From positions 1 through 6,930 of the forward strand of contig JAISXE010000142.1 in assembly GCA_031270615.1 (NCBI GenBank): a stretch of 6,930 nt of DNA, written 5' to 3'. How positions within the stretch are numbered: the first letter of the stretch is position 1; each line of letters opens with the position of its first letter. Of the stretch, positions 5,241-6,930 are shown one piece after another. Source of the stretch: Spirochaetia bacterium. Lineage in GTDB: Bacteria > Spirochaetota > Spirochaetia > DTKZ01. The notes under the pieces were generated by a model, which did not search any database, was not told the DNA's origin, and saw only the letters and a program-made list of their open reading frames with translations. Both the position numbers and the translations under genes were made by a program.

Positions 5241-5426
5241 TTAGTTAATCTCCTTGACTTCTACCAGATGCGCAACCGTCTGCACCATGCCCCGGATAGC
5301 GGGATTATCGTTCTGCACCACCCGGGAATTTATCTTCCCCAGGCCCAGGGCCTCCACGGTCCGCTTTTGAGAGGGCTTTCCACCGATAACGCTGCGAATC
5401 AAGCGAATTTCAATTTTCCCCGCCAT
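5241..5426 (-). CDS. rpmD: 50S ribosomal protein uL30 (L30)
   Basis: A 61-residue protein, the normal size for the short bacterial uL30. It begins MAGKIEIRLIRSVIGGKPSQ and carries the family pattern of T, then LGLGK (27-31), RVVQNDNPAIRGMV (35-48) and HLVEV (53-57). It packs on 23S rRNA in the large subunit and is always short; some bacteria lack it. The reading frame stays open upstream into rpsE as far as position 5567, but the family starts at MAGKIE, so ATG 5426 is used. That ATG lies 1 nt after the rpsE TAA, and its G-rich Shine-Dalgarno is written in the last rpsE codons (Trp-Gly, TGGGGG). This arrangement implies tight translational coupling. Confidence 0.96.
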   Translation of the reverse strand: MAGKIEIRLIRSVIGGKPSQKRTVEALGLGKINSRVVQNDNPAIRGMVQTVAHLVEVKEIN

Positions 5427-5427
5427 A

Positions 5428-5931
5428 TTACCCCCACAGATCCACCAGGGATTTTCCCCTGCTTTTTGCCATGCGCTTCGCGTCCAGCATATTCCCAAGT
5501 CCATCAAAAACCGCCTTGACGGTATTGATGGGATTGCGCGAACCCATGGATTTTGAAAGAATATCACTTACGCCGCCCACTTCCATAATGGCCCGCACCG
5601 CGCCCCCCGCGATAACGCCGGTTCCGGGAGCGGCGGGCTTGAGGACAACTTTGGCGCTCTTGAAACGCCCTATATACTGATGAGGGAGCGTATCCTTCTT
5701 GCGCGGAATGGTTACGAAACTTTTTTTTGCCTTATCGATGCCCTTGCGTATAGCTTCGGAAACATCGTTGGCCTTGCCAAAGCCATAACCCGCCCTGCCG
5801 TTCCTGTCGCCGACAACGACAAGGGCAGAAAAGGAAAACCTGCGGCCTCCCTTCACCACTTTCGCAACCCGGTTCAGGCTGATCAGTTTTTCCGCGAATT
5901 CCTTGCTTCTCTCTGTTCTTTCGTGCTCCAC
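5428..5931 (-). CDS. rpsE: 30S ribosomal protein uS5 (S5), GTG start
   Basis: 167 residues from a GTG start, exactly the E. coli length. The N-terminal double-stranded-RNA-binding-like domain has LNRVAKVVKGGRRFSFSALV (19-38), which includes the loop where spectinomycin-resistance changes map in other bacteria (VVKGGR, 25-30). GDRNGRAGYGFGKANDV (41-57) follows, and the C-terminal domain has APGTGVIAGGAVRAIMEVGG (101-120) and SRNPINTVKA (131-140). uS5 lines the mRNA entry channel and affects decoding accuracy. GTG at 5931 is chosen because AGGGGG lies 9 nt upstream, there is no suitable ATG nearby, and the resulting N-terminus aligns with the family. The stop TAA is 1 nt from the rpmD ATG. Confidence 0.97.
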   Translation of the reverse strand: MEHERTERSKEFAEKLISLNRVAKVVKGGRRFSFSALVVVGDRNGRAGYGFGKANDVSEAIRKGIDKAKKSFVTIPRKKDTLPHQYIGRFKSAKVVLKPAAPGTGVIAGGAVRAIMEVGGVSDILSKSMGSRNPINTVKAVFDGLGNMLDAKRMAKSRGKSLVDLWG

Positions 5932-5940
5932 TTCTTGCGT

Positions 5941-5946
5941 CCCCCT
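5941..5946 (-). promoter_or_regulatory. Ribosome binding site of rpsE, fused to the rplR stop
   Basis: On the minus strand TAGGGGGACGCAAGAAGTG contains the rplR stop TAG, a Shine-Dalgarno-like AGGGGG that begins inside that stop, and the GTG start 9 nt further on. This supports the GTG as the real rpsE start. Confidence 0.75.
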
Positions 5947-6304
5947 AAAATTCTATCCCCGCCTTGCGGGCGCCGTCGGCCACCGCCTTGACGACTCCGT
6001 GATACAGATACCCGTTGCGGTCAAAAACGACTTTCGTGATATTGGCTTCCTTCATCCTTTGCGCGGCGGCCTCTCCGATCTTTCCCGCCTCACTCACGGT
6101 ATTTTTTACGGAAGCCAGTTCCTTTTCCCTGTTCGAGGCCGATACGAGGGTACGCCCCGTGGTGTCGTCAACCACCTGAATGTAGGTATGCTTGTTGCTG
6201 CGGAAAATCGTCATTCTAGGCCTTTCCGGCGTTCCATATACCTTCTTGCGTACACGAAGTTTTCTGCGCGATTTCTGCGCGGTTTTCAGTTCGATCCTGT
6301 TCAT
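5945..6304 (-). CDS. rplR: 50S ribosomal protein uL18 (L18)
   Basis: A complete 119-residue protein (E. coli 117). It has the basic N-terminal segment (about 1-25) typical of bacterial uL18, followed by RKKVYGTPERPRM and FRSNKHTYIQVVDD (roughly 35-48). The conserved C-terminal block FDRNGYLYHGVVKAVADGAR (94-113) is followed by KAGIEF. In the family, uL18 binds 5S rRNA and helps load it into the central protuberance together with uL5. The ATG follows the rplF stop by 8 nt. The only Shine-Dalgarno is a weak TAGGTAG that includes that stop, so initiation is probably coupled to rplF termination (inference). It ends in TAG inside the rpsE ribosome binding site. Confidence 0.97.
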   Translation of the reverse strand: MNRIELKTAQKSRRKLRVRKKVYGTPERPRMTIFRSNKHTYIQVVDDTTGRTLVSASNREKELASVKNTVSEAGKIGEAAAQRMKEANITKVVFDRNGYLYHGVVKAVADGARKAGIEF

Positions 6305-6312
6305 ATATCTAC

Positions 6313-6852
6313 CTACTTGACCCCGGTCTTGCCGACTTTCCGGCGGATGGTTTCAGTTTCATACTTGATGCCCTTGCCCTTGTAGGGCTCCGGCGGCCTG
6401 ATGGAACGAATCTCCGCCGCGGCCTGCCCTACTCTCTCCTTGCTGATACCGCTCACAATCACCTTGCTCTGCGATTCGCATTCTATCGTGAGCCCCTCGG
6501 GAACCGGATATTCCACAGGGGTGGAAAAACCCAGGCTCAGCACCAGGGTTTTTCCCTGAATCTCGGCCCTATATCCCACGCCGTTAATCAGAAGGGCTTT
6601 CCGGAAGCCCTTGGTTACTCCCACGACCATGTTATCAAAGAGTTTCCGGTACAGCCCGTGCATGGCCCGTGTTTTTTTCAGCTCGTTCTTCCGGGTTACG
6701 ATACCCAGACTGTTTTCGATCCTGATCTCCACATCGGGATGGATGGCCTGTGACAGCTTTCCCTTTGGTCCTTCCACGGACAACACCTGGGCATCCATTT
6801 GGACCTTTACCCCCTCCGGGATCTGGACCGGCATTCTTCCTATGCGCGACAT
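6313..6852 (-). CDS. rplF: 50S ribosomal protein uL6 (L6)
   Basis: A complete 179-residue protein, close to the usual 175-180. The start MSRIGRMPVQIPEGV is the family N-terminus. There are two tandem alpha/beta repeats, about residues 1-82 and 83-179. The diagnostic C-terminal block IRPPEPYKGKGIKY (151-164) and RRKVGKTG (170-177) is intact; in the family this end contacts 23S rRNA near the sarcin-ricin loop and factor-binding site. The ATG is preceded by TAAGGGG, which overlaps the rpsH stop and gives a good Shine-Dalgarno at about 6 nt. It ends in TAG, 8 nt before rplR. Nothing is missing or unusual, and no other family fits. Confidence 0.98.
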   Translation of the reverse strand: MSRIGRMPVQIPEGVKVQMDAQVLSVEGPKGKLSQAIHPDVEIRIENSLGIVTRKNELKKTRAMHGLYRKLFDNMVVGVTKGFRKALLINGVGYRAEIQGKTLVLSLGFSTPVEYPVPEGLTIECESQSKVIVSGISKERVGQAAAEIRSIRPPEPYKGKGIKYETETIRRKVGKTGVK

Positions 6853-6862
6853 ATCTTACCCC

Positions 6863-6930
6863 TTACCAAACCGAACAAATTAGTTCACCGCCGACCTTTC
6901 TTTCCAAGGCCTTTTTCCCCGTGGTAACGC
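6863..6930 (-). CDS. rpsH: 30S ribosomal protein uS8 (S8), C-terminal end only, cut by window edge
   Basis: Only the last 21 codons and the TAA stop are in the window; the gene continues past the right edge. Read on the minus strand, the tail ends in KVGGELICSVW, which matches the conserved uS8 ending (GGE, a hydrophobic residue, I/L, C, then a short hydrophobic end). In the family, uS8 binds the central domain of 16S rRNA early in assembly of the small subunit, and in E. coli it is the translational repressor of the spc operon. Its place directly before rplF is the standard spc order. The stop is followed at once by GGGG, so TAAGGGG serves as both stop and ribosome binding site for rplF, 10 nt upstream of that start. 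The identification rests on the short tail plus synteny. Confidence 0.9.
   Translation of the reverse strand, partial: VTTGKKALERKVGGELICSVW

Noticed and set aside
5241..5567. Longer 108-residue version of rpmD
   Set aside because: The extra N-terminus is out-of-frame rpsE sequence; uL30 begins at MAGKIE (5426) and the short form has the family length.
5903..6385. 160-residue plus-strand frame opposite rplR and its neighbours
   Set aside because: It is antisense across three conserved genes with no recognisable domain.

Overview
This window is almost entirely one co-directional minus-strand block of translation, secretion and transcription genes. It is the distal part of the spc operon running without a break into the alpha operon. 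In transcription order (right to left) I read: the 3' end of rpsH (cut by the right edge), rplF, rplR, rpsE, rpmD, rplO, secY, rpmJ, rpsM, rpsK, rpsD, rpoA and rplQ. Gaps are 1 to 23 nt and rpoA/rplQ overlap by 11 nt. I see no internal terminator or convincing internal promoter, so the block looks like one long polycistron. rpmJ (37 codons plus stop, 3301-3414) and the rpsH tail (6863-6930) are easy to miss because of their size or truncation.

The organism is most likely a spirochaete of the Treponema type. The main clue is RpoA, which starts with the lysine-rich stretch MARKNLLKGFKRPKGI ahead of the usual alpha N-terminal fold; I recall this as typical of treponemal alpha subunits. Base composition is moderate and the proteins are intact and family-typical. 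Assignment to genus is inference from memory, not from a search.

The products form two working groups. Small-subunit proteins uS8, uS5, uS13, uS11 and uS4 and large-subunit proteins uL6, uL18, uL30, uL15, bL36 and bL17 build the ribosome. SecY is the membrane channel that receives nascent secretory proteins from it, and the RNA polymerase alpha subunit ties ribosome synthesis to transcription. Signature residues are in place, including zinc-ligand sets in uS4 and bL36 and the alpha-CTD DNA-contact residues.

The left end (1-395) has no gene. It holds a long hairpin plus T8 tract that I take as the operon's intrinsic terminator (305-384, minus strand). Beyond it lies a run of strong inverted repeats: a dyad of 10-bp CGCGGATT-type units (9-91), a 24-bp hairpin (95-147), a 22-bp hairpin (159-205) and a small overlapping stem (201-220). 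This palindrome cluster is the only part not explained by ordinary housekeeping genes. I found no evidence of a novel protein system.
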